A stretch of 62,892 nucleotides of DNA. Origin: Methylophaga sp. OBS4. GTDB taxonomy: Bacteria; Pseudomonadota; Gammaproteobacteria; Nitrosococcales; Methylophagaceae. The notes below the pieces were generated by a model that did no database searches, was not told where the DNA came from, and worked only from the letters and a program-made list of their open reading frames with translations. The stretch covers positions 1 through 62,892 of the forward strand of contig NZ_JAPDMV010000018.1 in NCBI RefSeq assembly GCF_026319305.1, read 5' to 3'. The translations under genes were made by a program, and so were the position numbers. Below, one piece after another: positions 8,543 to 17,488 of the stretch; position 1 is the stretch's first letter; the number at the start of each line of letters is the position of its first letter.

Positions 8543-11269
8543 CTAGTGGGCTTGTTCCCAATTATCCCCAACACCAATCCCCACCTCTAACGGCACTCTC
8601 AAGTCCGCTGCACCATCCATAAACTTCTCAATGGTGGTTTTGGCCATATCCAACTGATCTTTGGGCACTTCAAACACAAGTTCATCGTGCACCTGCATGA
8701 TCATGCGAATGCCGTTATCCGTTTGGCATAACCAGTGGTGGATATTGATCATGGCCTTTTTGATAATGTCGGCGGCACTGCCCTGCATGGGCGCATTAAT
8801 CGCCGTACGCTCAGCATATTGCCGGCGCATGCCGTTGCTGGAATTGATTTCCGGCAGGTAAAGGCGGCGGCCGAAAATCGTTTCAACATAACCTTGCCGT
8901 TTGGCTTGTTCACGCGTGTTATCCATATATTTGCGTACGCCCGGATATCGTTCAAAATAGGTTTGCATATATTCGGCCGCCTGATGGCGTTCGATACCGA
9001 GCTGTTTCGACAGCCCATGTGCGGACATACCGTAGATTAGCCCGAAATTAATTGCTTTGGCACTGCGGCGCTGATCACTGCTGACTTCATCCAATGCGAT
9101 ATTGAAAATTTCCGAGGCGGTATGGCGGTGAATATCCTCGCCTTTGGCAAACGCCTGTAACAGACTTTCATCACCGGACAGGTGCGCCATGATGCGTAAC
9201 TCAATTTGAGAGTAGTCAGCGGCCAGCAGGATATAACCGTCGCTGGCGACAAACGCCTCGCGGATGCGGCGGCCGTTTTCGCTGCGAATCGGGATATTCT
9301 GCAGGTTCGGATCCGATGACGATAAACGCCCGGTGGCGGTCACGGCCTGATGATAAGAAGTATGTACTCGCCCCGTGGTTTTGTTGACCTGTAGCGGCAA
9401 TTTGTCGGTATAGGTCGATTTGAGCTTACTTAAGCCCCGATACTGCATAATGATCTGCGGTAACTCATAACCGTCATCGGCCAGTGCCTGCAATACCTCT
9501 TCCGCTGTAGATGGCTGGCCTTTCGGGGTTTTTTTCTTTACCGGCAGTTGCTGTTTGTCGTACAGGATTTCCTGCAATTGTTTGGGAGAGCCCAGGTTAA
9601 ATTTTTGGCCTGCCGCTTCATGGGCCTGTTTTTCCAGTTCTTCAATTTGCCGCGCCATATTGTCGCTTTGCTGTTGCAGCATCCAGATATCGATATTGAC
9701 GCCATTGCGTTCCAGCGTATTGAGTACCGGCAATAAAGGCATTTCCAGCTCTGTGTAGACTTTGACCAGAGAAGGAATAGCCTGGATTTTCGGCCACAAT
9801 ACATGGTGCAGTTGCAACGTGATATCGGCATCTTCAGCCGCATAAGGGGATGCTTCTTCAATACCGATTTGATTGAAGGTCAGCTGCTTTTTGCCTTTGC
9901 CGGCAACATCTTCGAAATGAATCGTGTCGCGGTCTAGGTATTTTTTTGCCAGCGAGTCCATATCATGACGGGTGGCGGTGCTGTCGAGTACATAGGATTC
10001 GAGCATGGTGTCATGGGCAATGCCTTGCAGATCAATGCCGTGGTTCAGTAATACGTGGCGATCATATTTGAGATTCTGGCCGACTTTGAGTTTTTGCGGA
10101 TCTTCGAGCAACGGTTTCAGATCCTGCATGACCTTGTCGAATTCCAGCTGTTCAGGGGCGCCCGGATAATCATGAGCCAGCGGCAGATAGGCTGCCTCTC
10201 CGGCCTTAATGGCAAACGATACACCGACAATACGTGCCTCCAGATAGTCGAGGCTGGTGGTTTCCGTATCAAAGGCAAATAACTCGGCTTGGTTCAACCG
10301 TTGCAGCCAGTCCTGCCACTGCTTGTCAGTCAGGATGGTTTGATAGTTTTGTTCGGTTGTGGTGGCATTTGAGTTGTGCACGGCTGATGCTGCGGTGACG
10401 GTCACCGGATTGGAGCCGGATTCCAGCTCAGCCGTCCAGGTTCTGAACTCAAACCGTTTGAACAGCGAGAGTAAGGTTGCTGTATCTTGTGGCTGCATAT
10501 GCAGACTGACGGGGCTGCAGTCCAATTCAACATCAAGCTTGATCGTCGCGAGCTGATAGGACAACGGCAGATCTTCACAGGCTTTACGCAGATTTTCGCC
10601 CAGCTTGCCTTTGACTTCATCAGCGTGTTTGATCACCTCTTCCATCGTTTGATATTGCTGCAATAGTTTGGTGGCGGTTTTAGGACCGACATTAGGCACA
10701 CCCGGAATGTTATCGACTTTATCGCCCATCAAAGCCAGATAATCGATAACCTGATTCGGACTGATACCGTATTTTTCTTTAACGGCGTCGATGTCCGTGA
10801 TGGTGTTGCTCATCGTGTTGATCAGCGTCACATGCTCGTTGACCAGCTGCGCCATATCTTTGTCGCCGGTGGAAATGACCGTTTCAATGCCGGCTTCAGT
10901 TGCCTGGCGGGCCAAAGTGCCAATCACATCGTCGGCTTCGACGCCATCAATCATCAGTAGCGGCAATCCCATTGCTTTGACAATTTCGTGAATAGGCTCG
11001 ACTTGCTCGCGCAGATCATCCGGCATCGGTGGCCGGTGCGCTTTGTATTCGCTGTATATATCGTCACGAAATGTTTTGCCTTTGGCATCGAAGACCACGG
11101 CGATATGTTCCGGCTGATAATCGCGCAATAATTTACGCAACATATTAATCACACCATAGATGGTGCCGGTAGCTTCGCCTGCGGAATTAGTGAGCGACGG
11201 CATGGCGTGGTAAGCGCGATACAGATAAGAAGAACCATCGACCAGAATAAAAGGGGCAGTTTGAGTCAT
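8543..11269 (-). CDS. polA: DNA polymerase I
   Basis: A 908-residue polymerase for Okazaki fragment processing and repair. It has the 5'-3' exonuclease/FLAP domain (about residues 5-290, with the acidic metal site near VFDAKG and ADDVIGT). The 3'-5' exonuclease domain (about 310-510) has FAFDTETTSLD as an intact Exo I motif. The polymerase domain (about 540-908) has DYSQIELRIMAH (motif A), the O-helix RRSAKAINFGLIYG and QVHDELVFE (motif C). All three activities look intact. It converges on the HEPN-like gene with 12 bp between them. Confidence 0.97.
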   Translation of the reverse strand: MTQTAPFILVDGSSYLYRAYHAMPSLTNSAGEATGTIYGVINMLRKLLRDYQPEHIAVVFDAKGKTFRDDIYSEYKAHRPPMPDDLREQVEPIHEIVKAMGLPLLMIDGVEADDVIGTLARQATEAGIETVISTGDKDMAQLVNEHVTLINTMSNTITDIDAVKEKYGISPNQVIDYLALMGDKVDNIPGVPNVGPKTATKLLQQYQTMEEVIKHADEVKGKLGENLRKACEDLPLSYQLATIKLDVELDCSPVSLHMQPQDTATLLSLFKRFEFRTWTAELESGSNPVTVTAASAVHNSNATTTEQNYQTILTDKQWQDWLQRLNQAELFAFDTETTSLDYLEARIVGVSFAIKAGEAAYLPLAHDYPGAPEQLEFDKVMQDLKPLLEDPQKLKVGQNLKYDRHVLLNHGIDLQGIAHDTMLESYVLDSTATRHDMDSLAKKYLDRDTIHFEDVAGKGKKQLTFNQIGIEEASPYAAEDADITLQLHHVLWPKIQAIPSLVKVYTELEMPLLPVLNTLERNGVNIDIWMLQQQSDNMARQIEELEKQAHEAAGQKFNLGSPKQLQEILYDKQQLPVKKKTPKGQPSTAEEVLQALADDGYELPQIIMQYRGLSKLKSTYTDKLPLQVNKTTGRVHTSYHQAVTATGRLSSSDPNLQNIPIRSENGRRIREAFVASDGYILLAADYSQIELRIMAHLSGDESLLQAFAKGEDIHRHTASEIFNIALDEVSSDQRRSAKAINFGLIYGMSAHGLSKQLGIERHQAAEYMQTYFERYPGVRKYMDNTREQAKRQGYVETIFGRRLYLPEINSSNGMRRQYAERTAINAPMQGSAADIIKKAMINIHHWLCQTDNGIRMIMQVHDELVFEVPKDQLDMAKTTIEKFMDGAADLRVPLEVGIGVGDNWEQAH

Positions 11270-11363
11270 AAGCGTTGTTGATTACCAGTTCAGTGAGCGA
11301 CAGACTGCTTTTCTCATGGCAGCGGAAATGCTATCTTTGTGTTAAATGACACGGAGCATTCAC

Positions 11364-11702
11364 ATGTTTAACAAAATCGCTATTGTATGCGCAGTTGCGG
11401 TATTAATGACAGCCAATGTTTGGGCGGCTGATGAAGAATCGATAATGGAAAAGCCACCGGTGATTCCAGAGCCTTTACAGAGTGGTGAGAGCATTGAGCC
11501 TGACATTACTATCATTCAAAAAGAAGATCGCACTATCGAAGAATACCGTGTCAGTGGTCAGCTCTATATGATCAAGGTCACGCCATCAGTTGGTAGACCT
11601 TATTACCTGATGGATACGGACGGTGACGGATCGCTTGAGTCCAGACAATTCGAGCTGGATTCCGGTTTACTGATACCCAACTGGATCCTGCTGGAGTGGT
11701 AA
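11364..11702 (+). CDS. DUF2782 family exported protein
   Basis: A 112-residue secreted protein of unknown function. A signal peptide (about residues 1-22, cleavage after VWA) precedes a small beta-rich domain with YRVSGQLYMIKVTP and YYLMDTDGDG, which matches DUF2782. This family is commonly found between polA and thrB. ATG 11364 is preferred over the in-frame ATG at 11346 because ACGGAG lies 7 bases upstream and the signal peptide begins there. Confidence 0.8.
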   Translation: MFNKIAIVCAVAVLMTANVWAADEESIMEKPPVIPEPLQSGESIEPDITIIQKEDRTIEEYRVSGQLYMIKVTPSVGRPYYLMDTDGDGSLESRQFELDSGLLIPNWILLEW

Positions 11703-11728
11703 GCAGCACCATAATCTGAGCAGTTTTA

Positions 11729-12676
11729 ATGTCGGTTTACACTGAAGTCGGGCGCGACGATCTGATCGCGTTTCTGGGTGATTATGCGGTTGGCGATCTG
11801 GTCTCTTATGAAGGGATCAGCGACGGTATCGAAAACACCAATTATTTTGTCTCCACTACTGAAGATCAGTTCGTGCTCACGCTGTTTGAGCAGCATGATT
11901 TCGGTGAGTTGGCCTATTTTCTTGAGGTGATGACCTTTTTTTACCAGCATGGTATTCCTTCCGCACACCCGGCGGCTGATCGGCAGGGGCATTATCTGAA
12001 AAAACTGTGTGATCGCCCGGCGGCATTGGTGCTGCGGTTGTCCGGACGTGGTGTCGCCACAGTGGCAACAGCTGAACAATGTGCTGAAATCGGCCATATC
12101 CTGGGTGAAATGCATCTGGCAGGTCAAGAATTCCAGTCGCGCCGTCAAAACGAGCGTGGCCCGCAATGGCGTCAGGACACCGCTCATGCCCTGCTTCCTC
12201 ATCTGGATGCGGATAGTGCTGCTATATTACGAAACGAGCTGGCTTTCCAGGCCGGTTATGCCGATCTGGATTTACCCTGGGGCGTGACCCATTCAGACCT
12301 GTTCCGTGATAACGCTTTGTTTGAGGGTAATGAACTCAAGGGCATTATTGATTTTTATTATGCCTGTGATGAGTACCTGCTGTATGACTTGGCGGTGGTG
12401 GTCAATGACTGGTGTGTTGATGACCATGGCCTGCCGGAGCAAACCCGTTATCAGGCGCTGATGCGAGGTTATCTCAGCAAACGCCAACTTACCGAAGCCG
12501 AGCAGGCAAACTGGAATCTGCTGTTGCGTGCGGCCGCGTTGCGCTTCTGGCTGTCACGGTTACAGGACCAGTTATTTCCGCGTGAAGGCGAGCTGACTCA
12601 AATTAAGAACCCGGGTGCCTTTCTCAAAATTTTGCAACAACATCGTGACCATCCACTGAGTCTGGACTTCGCCTGA
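11729..12676 (+). CDS. thrB: Homoserine kinase (ThrB2, choline-kinase fold)
   Basis: A 315-residue kinase that phosphorylates L-homoserine in threonine synthesis. It belongs to the aminoglycoside/choline kinase fold rather than the GHMP family of E. coli ThrB. The catalytic loop HSDLFRDN (near residue 190) and the metal-binding IIDFYYA (near 207) are clear. It starts 26 bp after the DUF2782 gene and ends 4 bp before waaC. Confidence 0.92.
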   Translation: MSVYTEVGRDDLIAFLGDYAVGDLVSYEGISDGIENTNYFVSTTEDQFVLTLFEQHDFGELAYFLEVMTFFYQHGIPSAHPAADRQGHYLKKLCDRPAALVLRLSGRGVATVATAEQCAEIGHILGEMHLAGQEFQSRRQNERGPQWRQDTAHALLPHLDADSAAILRNELAFQAGYADLDLPWGVTHSDLFRDNALFEGNELKGIIDFYYACDEYLLYDLAVVVNDWCVDDHGLPEQTRYQALMRGYLSKRQLTEAEQANWNLLLRAAALRFWLSRLQDQLFPREGELTQIKNPGAFLKILQQHRDHPLSLDFA

Positions 12677-12680
12677 GCTC

Positions 12681-13718
12681 ATGCGCGTTTTAATTATCAA
12701 ACTGACCTCGATGGGCGACTTGATGCACGCTTTGCCGGCGCTGACTGATGCGGCTGCGGTTTTTCCTGATATCCGCTTCGATTGGGTAGTGGATAAAGCT
12801 TTTGCGGCTGTGCCCAAATGGCACCCGAAAGTAGATAAAGTGATCACGACGTCTCATCGCAGTTGGCGCAAGCAATGGTTAACCAGCTTTAGAAGCGGCG
12901 AAGTGGGGCAATTCTACAAGGCTTTGAATGCCGATGATTACGATGTTGTCGTCGATATGCAGAATAATCTGAAAAGCGCTTTTGTCAGTGTGCTCAGAAA
13001 AGGCCCGGTTTATGGCCTGGATAAATTCAGCTGCCGGGAAAAACCGGCGCACTGGGCTTACCGTCATACGATTAACGTTAATCCCAATCAGCATGCCGTA
13101 GAGCGCATGCGGCAAATCCTGGCTTCCGCGCTGGGTTATGCGGTGCCTGATACTGAGGCTGATTATGGTGTTGAGCTGAAACACTGTCAGTTGCCCGAAC
13201 TCGACTTCACGCTTCCGGAGCGTTATCTGATGCTGGTGCATAATGCCAGCTGGCTGACCAAATTATGGCCGGTCCAACATTGGCAGACATTGATCTTGAA
13301 AGCCGCAGCACAGGGATACGGTCTGCTGTTACCCAGTGGTAATGACGAGGAGTATCAGCGCGCACGCCAGATAGCTTCGGTATCTGATAAGGCGCATGCT
13401 TTACCCAGATTGCCGCTCGATAATGTGCTGGCCTTGATGCAGGGCGCGCAAGCCGCAGTGTGCAGTGATACGGGCCTGGCGCATATGGCAGCCATGATCG
13501 GCAAGCCGGCAATGACGCTTTACGGCTCGACGGATACCCACCTTATTGGCACGGCAGGAACCCATCAGCAGCACCTTATCACCGGCATGACCTGTTCACC
13601 TTGTTATAAACGGCAATGTCCTCTGCCTGAGGCCGTTGCCGGGGCGCCGGTATGTATGGCTGAGATGGACGTAGAGCAGGTCTGGCATAGACTGCAAGCT
13701 GTTTTACAAGCACAATAA
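12681..13718 (+). CDS. waaC: LPS heptosyltransferase I
   Basis: A 345-residue GT9 family enzyme that adds the first L-glycero-D-manno-heptose to Kdo2-lipid A at the cytoplasmic face of the inner membrane. The N-terminal RVLIIKLTSMGDLMHALPAL and the C-terminal CSDTGLAHMAAMIGKP are the GT9 sites for acceptor and ADP-heptose. WaaC fits better than WaaF because a second heptosyltransferase at 29061-30116 carries the WaaF-type sequence. It is followed 37 bp later by hldE, which makes its donor. Confidence 0.9.
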   Translation: MRVLIIKLTSMGDLMHALPALTDAAAVFPDIRFDWVVDKAFAAVPKWHPKVDKVITTSHRSWRKQWLTSFRSGEVGQFYKALNADDYDVVVDMQNNLKSAFVSVLRKGPVYGLDKFSCREKPAHWAYRHTINVNPNQHAVERMRQILASALGYAVPDTEADYGVELKHCQLPELDFTLPERYLMLVHNASWLTKLWPVQHWQTLILKAAAQGYGLLLPSGNDEEYQRARQIASVSDKAHALPRLPLDNVLALMQGAQAAVCSDTGLAHMAAMIGKPAMTLYGSTDTHLIGTAGTHQQHLITGMTCSPCYKRQCPLPEAVAGAPVCMAEMDVEQVWHRLQAVLQAQ

Positions 13719-13755
13719 CGTTTTGCTTTATTACTGCAGCGACTGACTTACAGCT

Positions 13756-15201
13756 ATGAAACACACATTTCCGGAATTCCATCAGGCCAGAGTGGCCGTT
13801 GTCGGCGACTTGATGCTGGATCGGTTCTACTTCGGCAAAGCCAGCCGTATTTCGCCGGAAGCCCCGGTGCCGGTGGTCAATGTAGAAAGACTGGAAGATG
13901 TGCCCGGCGGGGCCGGGAATGTGGCGATGAATATTGCTTCACTGGGGGCAAGCTGTGATGTTAGTGGCGTTACCGGACAGGACGAAGCAGCTGATATGCT
14001 CAGACAGCGGCTGAATTCGGTGGGCGTTAATTGCTTGTTTCACCAGAGCAGCCAGGCAGGCACCATTATCAAGTCCCGCATTGTGAGTAGTCATCAGCAG
14101 CTGTTAAGACTGGATTTTGAAACCTTTTTTGCCGGTGAAGTCGCGAAAGAGCTGCATCAGCTGGCGGAAAAGGTATTCGATCAGGCTCAGGTCATGGTGC
14201 TGTCGGACTATAACAAAGGTACCTTGGCTGATCCGCAGTTCTGGATCCAGGCAGCAAAACAGAAAAACATTCAGGTGCTGGTAGATCCGAAAGGTAATGA
14301 CTTCAGTAAATATCGCGGCGCGGATCTGATTACCCCCAATATGAGCGAGTTTGAAGCCGTGGCCGGTACAGTGGAATCTGAAGCCGATTTGATAAGCAAG
14401 GCGCAGACGCTGATCAAACAGCTCGATATTAAGGCCATTCTGATTACCCGCAGTGAACATGGCATGTCGCTGATTCATGCCGACGAAACGGAATTCCATC
14501 TGCCGGCCATCGCCAAAGAAGTGGCGGATGTGACAGGGGCCGGCGACACCGTGATTTCGACGCTGGCAGCGGCGCTGGCGGCAGGAGAGAGCCTGGAAAA
14601 CGCGGTCACTTTGGCCAATGTGGCTGCCAGTATCGTGGTCAGTAAACTGGGTACTTCGACGGTCAGCGGGCCTGAGTTACAGGCCGAATATCAGCGACAC
14701 CAGGGCATTTATAATACCGATCACAGCATCGGTGGCGCGGTCACCATTGAGCAGCTCAAGATCGCCGTTGATCAGGCCAAAAAACGCGGTGAGAAGATCG
14801 TGTTTACCAATGGTTGCTTCGATATTTTGCATGCGGGCCATGTCAGTTATCTGCAGCAGGCCAGGGAGCTGGGCGATCGGCTGATAGTCGCTATCAACAC
14901 CGATGAGTCGGTCACCAAGCTTAAAGGGGAAGGCCGTCCGATCAACACGGCGGAACGTCGTTTAACCGTGTTGGCCGGACTGTCGGCAGTAGATTGGGTC
15001 ACTTGTTTCCCTGGTGATACGCCGGAACAATTACTGCGCCTGATTCAACCCGATATCCTGGTCAAGGGCGGCGATTACGATAAAAAAGGCGTGGTTGGCT
15101 GGGAAATTGTTGAAGGCTATGGCGGTGAAGTCAAAGTGATGGGGCTGACCGAAAACTGCTCGACTACCGCGATCGTGAACAAGATTAATCAGAAAAATTA
15201 A
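13756..15201 (+). CDS. hldE: Bifunctional heptose-7-phosphate kinase / heptose-1-phosphate adenylyltransferase
   Basis: A 481-residue fusion for ADP-heptose synthesis. The N-terminal ribokinase-like domain (about 1-320) phosphorylates heptose 7-phosphate at C1 and carries DVTGAGDTV with the catalytic Asp. The C-terminal nucleotidyltransferase domain (about 345-481) carries TNGCFDILHAGH and transfers AMP. Length and order match E. coli HldE. GmhA (18678-19244) makes its substrate. Confidence 0.96.
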   Translation: MKHTFPEFHQARVAVVGDLMLDRFYFGKASRISPEAPVPVVNVERLEDVPGGAGNVAMNIASLGASCDVSGVTGQDEAADMLRQRLNSVGVNCLFHQSSQAGTIIKSRIVSSHQQLLRLDFETFFAGEVAKELHQLAEKVFDQAQVMVLSDYNKGTLADPQFWIQAAKQKNIQVLVDPKGNDFSKYRGADLITPNMSEFEAVAGTVESEADLISKAQTLIKQLDIKAILITRSEHGMSLIHADETEFHLPAIAKEVADVTGAGDTVISTLAAALAAGESLENAVTLANVAASIVVSKLGTSTVSGPELQAEYQRHQGIYNTDHSIGGAVTIEQLKIAVDQAKKRGEKIVFTNGCFDILHAGHVSYLQQARELGDRLIVAINTDESVTKLKGEGRPINTAERRLTVLAGLSAVDWVTCFPGDTPEQLLRLIQPDILVKGGDYDKKGVVGWEIVEGYGGEVKVMGLTENCSTTAIVNKINQKN

Positions 15202-15222
15202 CCTCAGAGACACGTGAAATCT

Positions 15223-15298
15223 GGTTCCCATGCTCTTGCGTGGGAACCCCGTGGCATTTCCCAGCACATGTTCGTTCCCACGGGAGACCGTGGGAACG
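15223..15298. repeat. Double-hairpin palindromic repeat
   Basis: Two hairpins lie 24 bp apart. GGTTCCCA (15223-15230) pairs with TGGGAACC (15241-15248). CGTTCCCACGG (15273-15283) pairs perfectly with CCGTGGGAACG (15288-15298) around a 4-base loop. The GTTCCCA core occurs in both. I recall this kind of sequence as a dispersed repeat in gammaproteobacteria. It could also help terminate hldE. Confidence 0.7.
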
Positions 15299-15325
15299 AG
15301 ATGATGGCATGCGCATGGACTCGTA

Positions 15326-15808
15326 TCAGCTCCCAAATACCAATGCGCCCAGAATCAAAAGCAAGAAACCGCCTCCAACGATCCAAAAAATTACTGTCGC
15401 CACTTTGTTTCCGATCGAAACAACCCTACTTGCATCAATGTCGTCAGCAGATTCCACCCTGAGGACAATTTGCCCAGCTCTTACACGAATATAAATCCAG
15501 ATCAAGCAAAGCATAATCAAACCGGGAGAAATCACTGTGCCAAGCATTGCTCCCATTGATACGCTGTTGTTGAATTGTTGCACGCCATCGGTTGCCACCT
15601 GGGCGGGTATGTTCGAAAAGTGGCTTATAACGAGACCAAGAAGCAGCACGTTTAAGGCCACAATAGACGCAATTCCCCATCGTATTGGGTGTACTTTTTC
15701 ACGCTTAGATAAACGCCGTACCACCACTTCCGCCAATATTCCGAATAGAAAGAAGCCGATGTTTAAACTGTAAAGCAAGATGCTGCTTGCCTCCGAGCTG
15801 CTACTCAT
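15326..15808 (-). CDS. Hypothetical four-helix membrane protein
   Basis: A 160-residue protein that I do not recognise. Four hydrophobic segments are visible (about residues 10-30, 42-62, 86-108 and 133-156). The loops between are short and a polar stretch RVESADDIDASR precedes the last helix. It lies with a VOC gene in a minus-strand block inserted between hldE and the aldo/keto reductase, next to a palindromic repeat. This suggests acquisition. Confidence 0.55.
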   Translation of the reverse strand: MSSSSEASSILLYSLNIGFFLFGILAEVVVRRLSKREKVHPIRWGIASIVALNVLLLGLVISHFSNIPAQVATDGVQQFNNSVSMGAMLGTVISPGLIMLCLIWIYIRVRAGQIVLRVESADDIDASRVVSIGNKVATVIFWIVGGGFLLLILGALVFGS

Positions 15809-15857
15809 AAAACTCTCCCCTTTAATCTCCTATCAAGTCTGTACCTGTCACATGTGC

Positions 15858-16310
15858 TCATCGGGAAGTCTGTTGCCCGAGTTCTTGCGCGAGCCCGATG
15901 AGAATTCCTTCAGGGCCCCGGATATAGCAGAGCCGATACGTGTCTTCGTATTGAACCACTTCGCCGACGAGCTCCGCGCCGCGTTTGCCGAGTCGGGCGA
16001 GCGTATCGTCGATATCCTCCACGGTGAACATGATGCGTAGGTAGCCGAGAGCGTTCACCGGGGCACTGCGGTGATCGGCGACTACAGGCGGTGCGAGGAA
16101 TCGGGACATCTCGAGCCGGCTGTGACCGTCTGGTGTACGCATCATGGCAATTTCTACGCGCATGTCCCGCAATCCAGTGACGCCATCTGCCCAGTCTCCT
16201 TCGATTGGGGCGCGACCCTCGAGCTCGAGGCCAAGTTCGGTGAAGAACTCAATGGCGGCATCGATGTCTTCCACCACGATGCCGACGTTGTCCATACGTT
16301 TGACCGTCAT
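15858..16310 (-). CDS. VOC family (glyoxalase/dioxygenase-like) protein
   Basis: A 150-residue single-domain protein with two beta-alpha-beta-beta-beta modules (residues about 4-65 and 85-145), the vicinal-oxygen-chelate fold. The first module starts DNVGIVVEDIDAAIEFFTEL; the second holds RIMFTVEDIDDTLARL and CYIRGPEGILIGLAQEL. Likely metal ligands include H-poor positions and E near the C-terminus, so the reaction cannot be named. It looks richer in G+C than its surroundings, which fits transfer. Confidence 0.75.
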   Translation of the reverse strand: MTVKRMDNVGIVVEDIDAAIEFFTELGLELEGRAPIEGDWADGVTGLRDMRVEIAMMRTPDGHSRLEMSRFLAPPVVADHRSAPVNALGYLRIMFTVEDIDDTLARLGKRGAELVGEVVQYEDTYRLCYIRGPEGILIGLAQELGQQTSR

Positions 16311-16463
16311 GATGTCTCCTTGGTGTCTAACAGTCTGTTAATGAAGTCTTCGACCTCATAATATTTATTAACGTGAATGGATCATAATTATTTATCAAAC
16401 TTGTACAGCCATAATAAGTTATTGAAAACTAGATTTTTATTAAAAGCTAACTTGAGCCAATAT
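16311..16463. other. AT-rich upstream region of the VOC gene, no gene
   Basis: No gene is seen in the 353 bases between the VOC start and the aldo/keto reductase end. This part is AT-rich and would hold the VOC promoter. TAACAG-T-CTGTTA (16326-16338) is a small palindrome just upstream of the VOC start. It might be an operator. Confidence 0.35.
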
Positions 16464-16492
16464 AAATAATCGTGAATGATTCACGATTATTT
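16464..16492. promoter_or_regulatory. Perfect 29-bp palindrome (terminator or operator)
   Basis: Two 14-base arms (AAATAATCGTGAAT and its complement) surround a single base at 16478, followed on the plus strand by a run of T. It lies 172 bp beyond the aldo/keto reductase stop and 154 bp upstream of the VOC start, both on the minus strand. It could be a terminator of the gmhA operon or an operator for a TetR- or MarR-like regulator of the VOC gene. The sequence does not decide. Confidence 0.5.
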
Positions 16493-16663
16493 TTTGCCTG
16501 ATCCGAGTGGAGTGAGATGGTGATGTTAGTCGAGCGCCCATGTCTTTATCCATCTTGAATGAAGGCTTCGCGTTTAAACCGATTTAGCCTGAAATCACAA
16601 AGTCTTTTATTTTCAGACTATTTCTGGAATTTCAATTTAAGGTCATCGCCGTGCCCTCTGTGT

Positions 16664-17488
16664 TTAATTCTTTTTAATTGCCTGTATGGCCTTTGCCACA
16701 TTATCCGCCAGATGCATCGGATTAATGGTTCCAATAATCACACTGGTCACGGCCGGTTCGGCAAAAATAAAGTCGAAATTGGCCTGCACGATATCGGTTT
16801 GTGTCTGAACCTGATCCGGATCTTGGGCCAGATGGCCGCTGCCCAGGGCTTTTTTGATAAAAATGCCTTTATTGTCGCGCGCGGCCTGTTCCAGCACGGC
16901 CCGTTCTTCCTGATAAAACAGGTTATGCATCACCATCACCAGATCGGACTGCTTTAAGGCCAGCAAGCCACCTGCCACCGTTTTGGTCGACATGCCCGTG
17001 GCTCTGATCAGACCGCGCTGTTTAAGGTTGTTCAAAGTATCCAAAGCACCCAGGCGCTGAATGATATCGCTGTCATTTCCATCGGAATGAATCAACACGA
17101 TATCGAGCACCTCACGTTGCAACAGTCTGAGACTGTTTTCCACGCTGGCGGTTAACGATTCGGGGGTGAAATCGTAATGTGATTGGCCGCTGGCGGGATC
17201 AAAATATTCACCGGCTTTGGTGGCGATAATCCAGTCGCGGTTTTGTTGTTTCAGCAGTTGTCCCAGCCGCTGCTCACTATGGCCGTAGGCCGGCGCCGTA
17301 TCAAGCAGGTTAATGCCCAGAGCCCAGGCCTGGGATAACAGATCGGCGGCTTGTTTATCGTCGGGGATTTTGAAGCCCTGGGGATATTTCACCGCTTTGT
17401 CCCGGCCCAGTTTTACGGTGCCCAGCCCCAGTGGTGATACGGCAAGGCCGGTATCGGCAATGAGGTTGCGTTGCGACAGGTAGCTCAT
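16664..17488 (-). CDS. Aldo/keto reductase
   Basis: A 274-residue aldo/keto reductase with a TIM-barrel fold. The tetrad is visible: D and Y in LLDTAPAYGHSEQRLG, K in ATKAG and H in VLIHSDGND. It would use NADPH to reduce a carbonyl; the substrate is unknown. The ATG at 17488 gives an ATGA overlap with the preceding oxidoreductase gene, and an upstream in-frame ATG at 17506 is less likely. It is the last gene of the gmhA operon. I recall a similar pair near hldE in pseudomonads. Confidence 0.85.
   Translation of the reverse strand: MSYLSQRNLIADTGLAVSPLGLGTVKLGRDKAVKYPQGFKIPDDKQAADLLSQAWALGINLLDTAPAYGHSEQRLGQLLKQQNRDWIIATKAGEYFDPASGQSHYDFTPESLTASVENSLRLLQREVLDIVLIHSDGNDSDIIQRLGALDTLNNLKQRGLIRATGMSTKTVAGGLLALKQSDLVMVMHNLFYQEERAVLEQAARDNKGIFIKKALGSGHLAQDPDQVQTQTDIVQANFDFIFAEPAVTSVIIGTINPMHLADNVAKAIQAIKKN

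Noticed and set aside
16326..16338. Integron attC site near the VOC gene
   Set aside because: TAACAG-T-CTGTTA is palindromic, but the long imperfect stem and the RYYYAAC/GTTRRRY boxes of attC are absent. The other gene of the block has no such site at its end.
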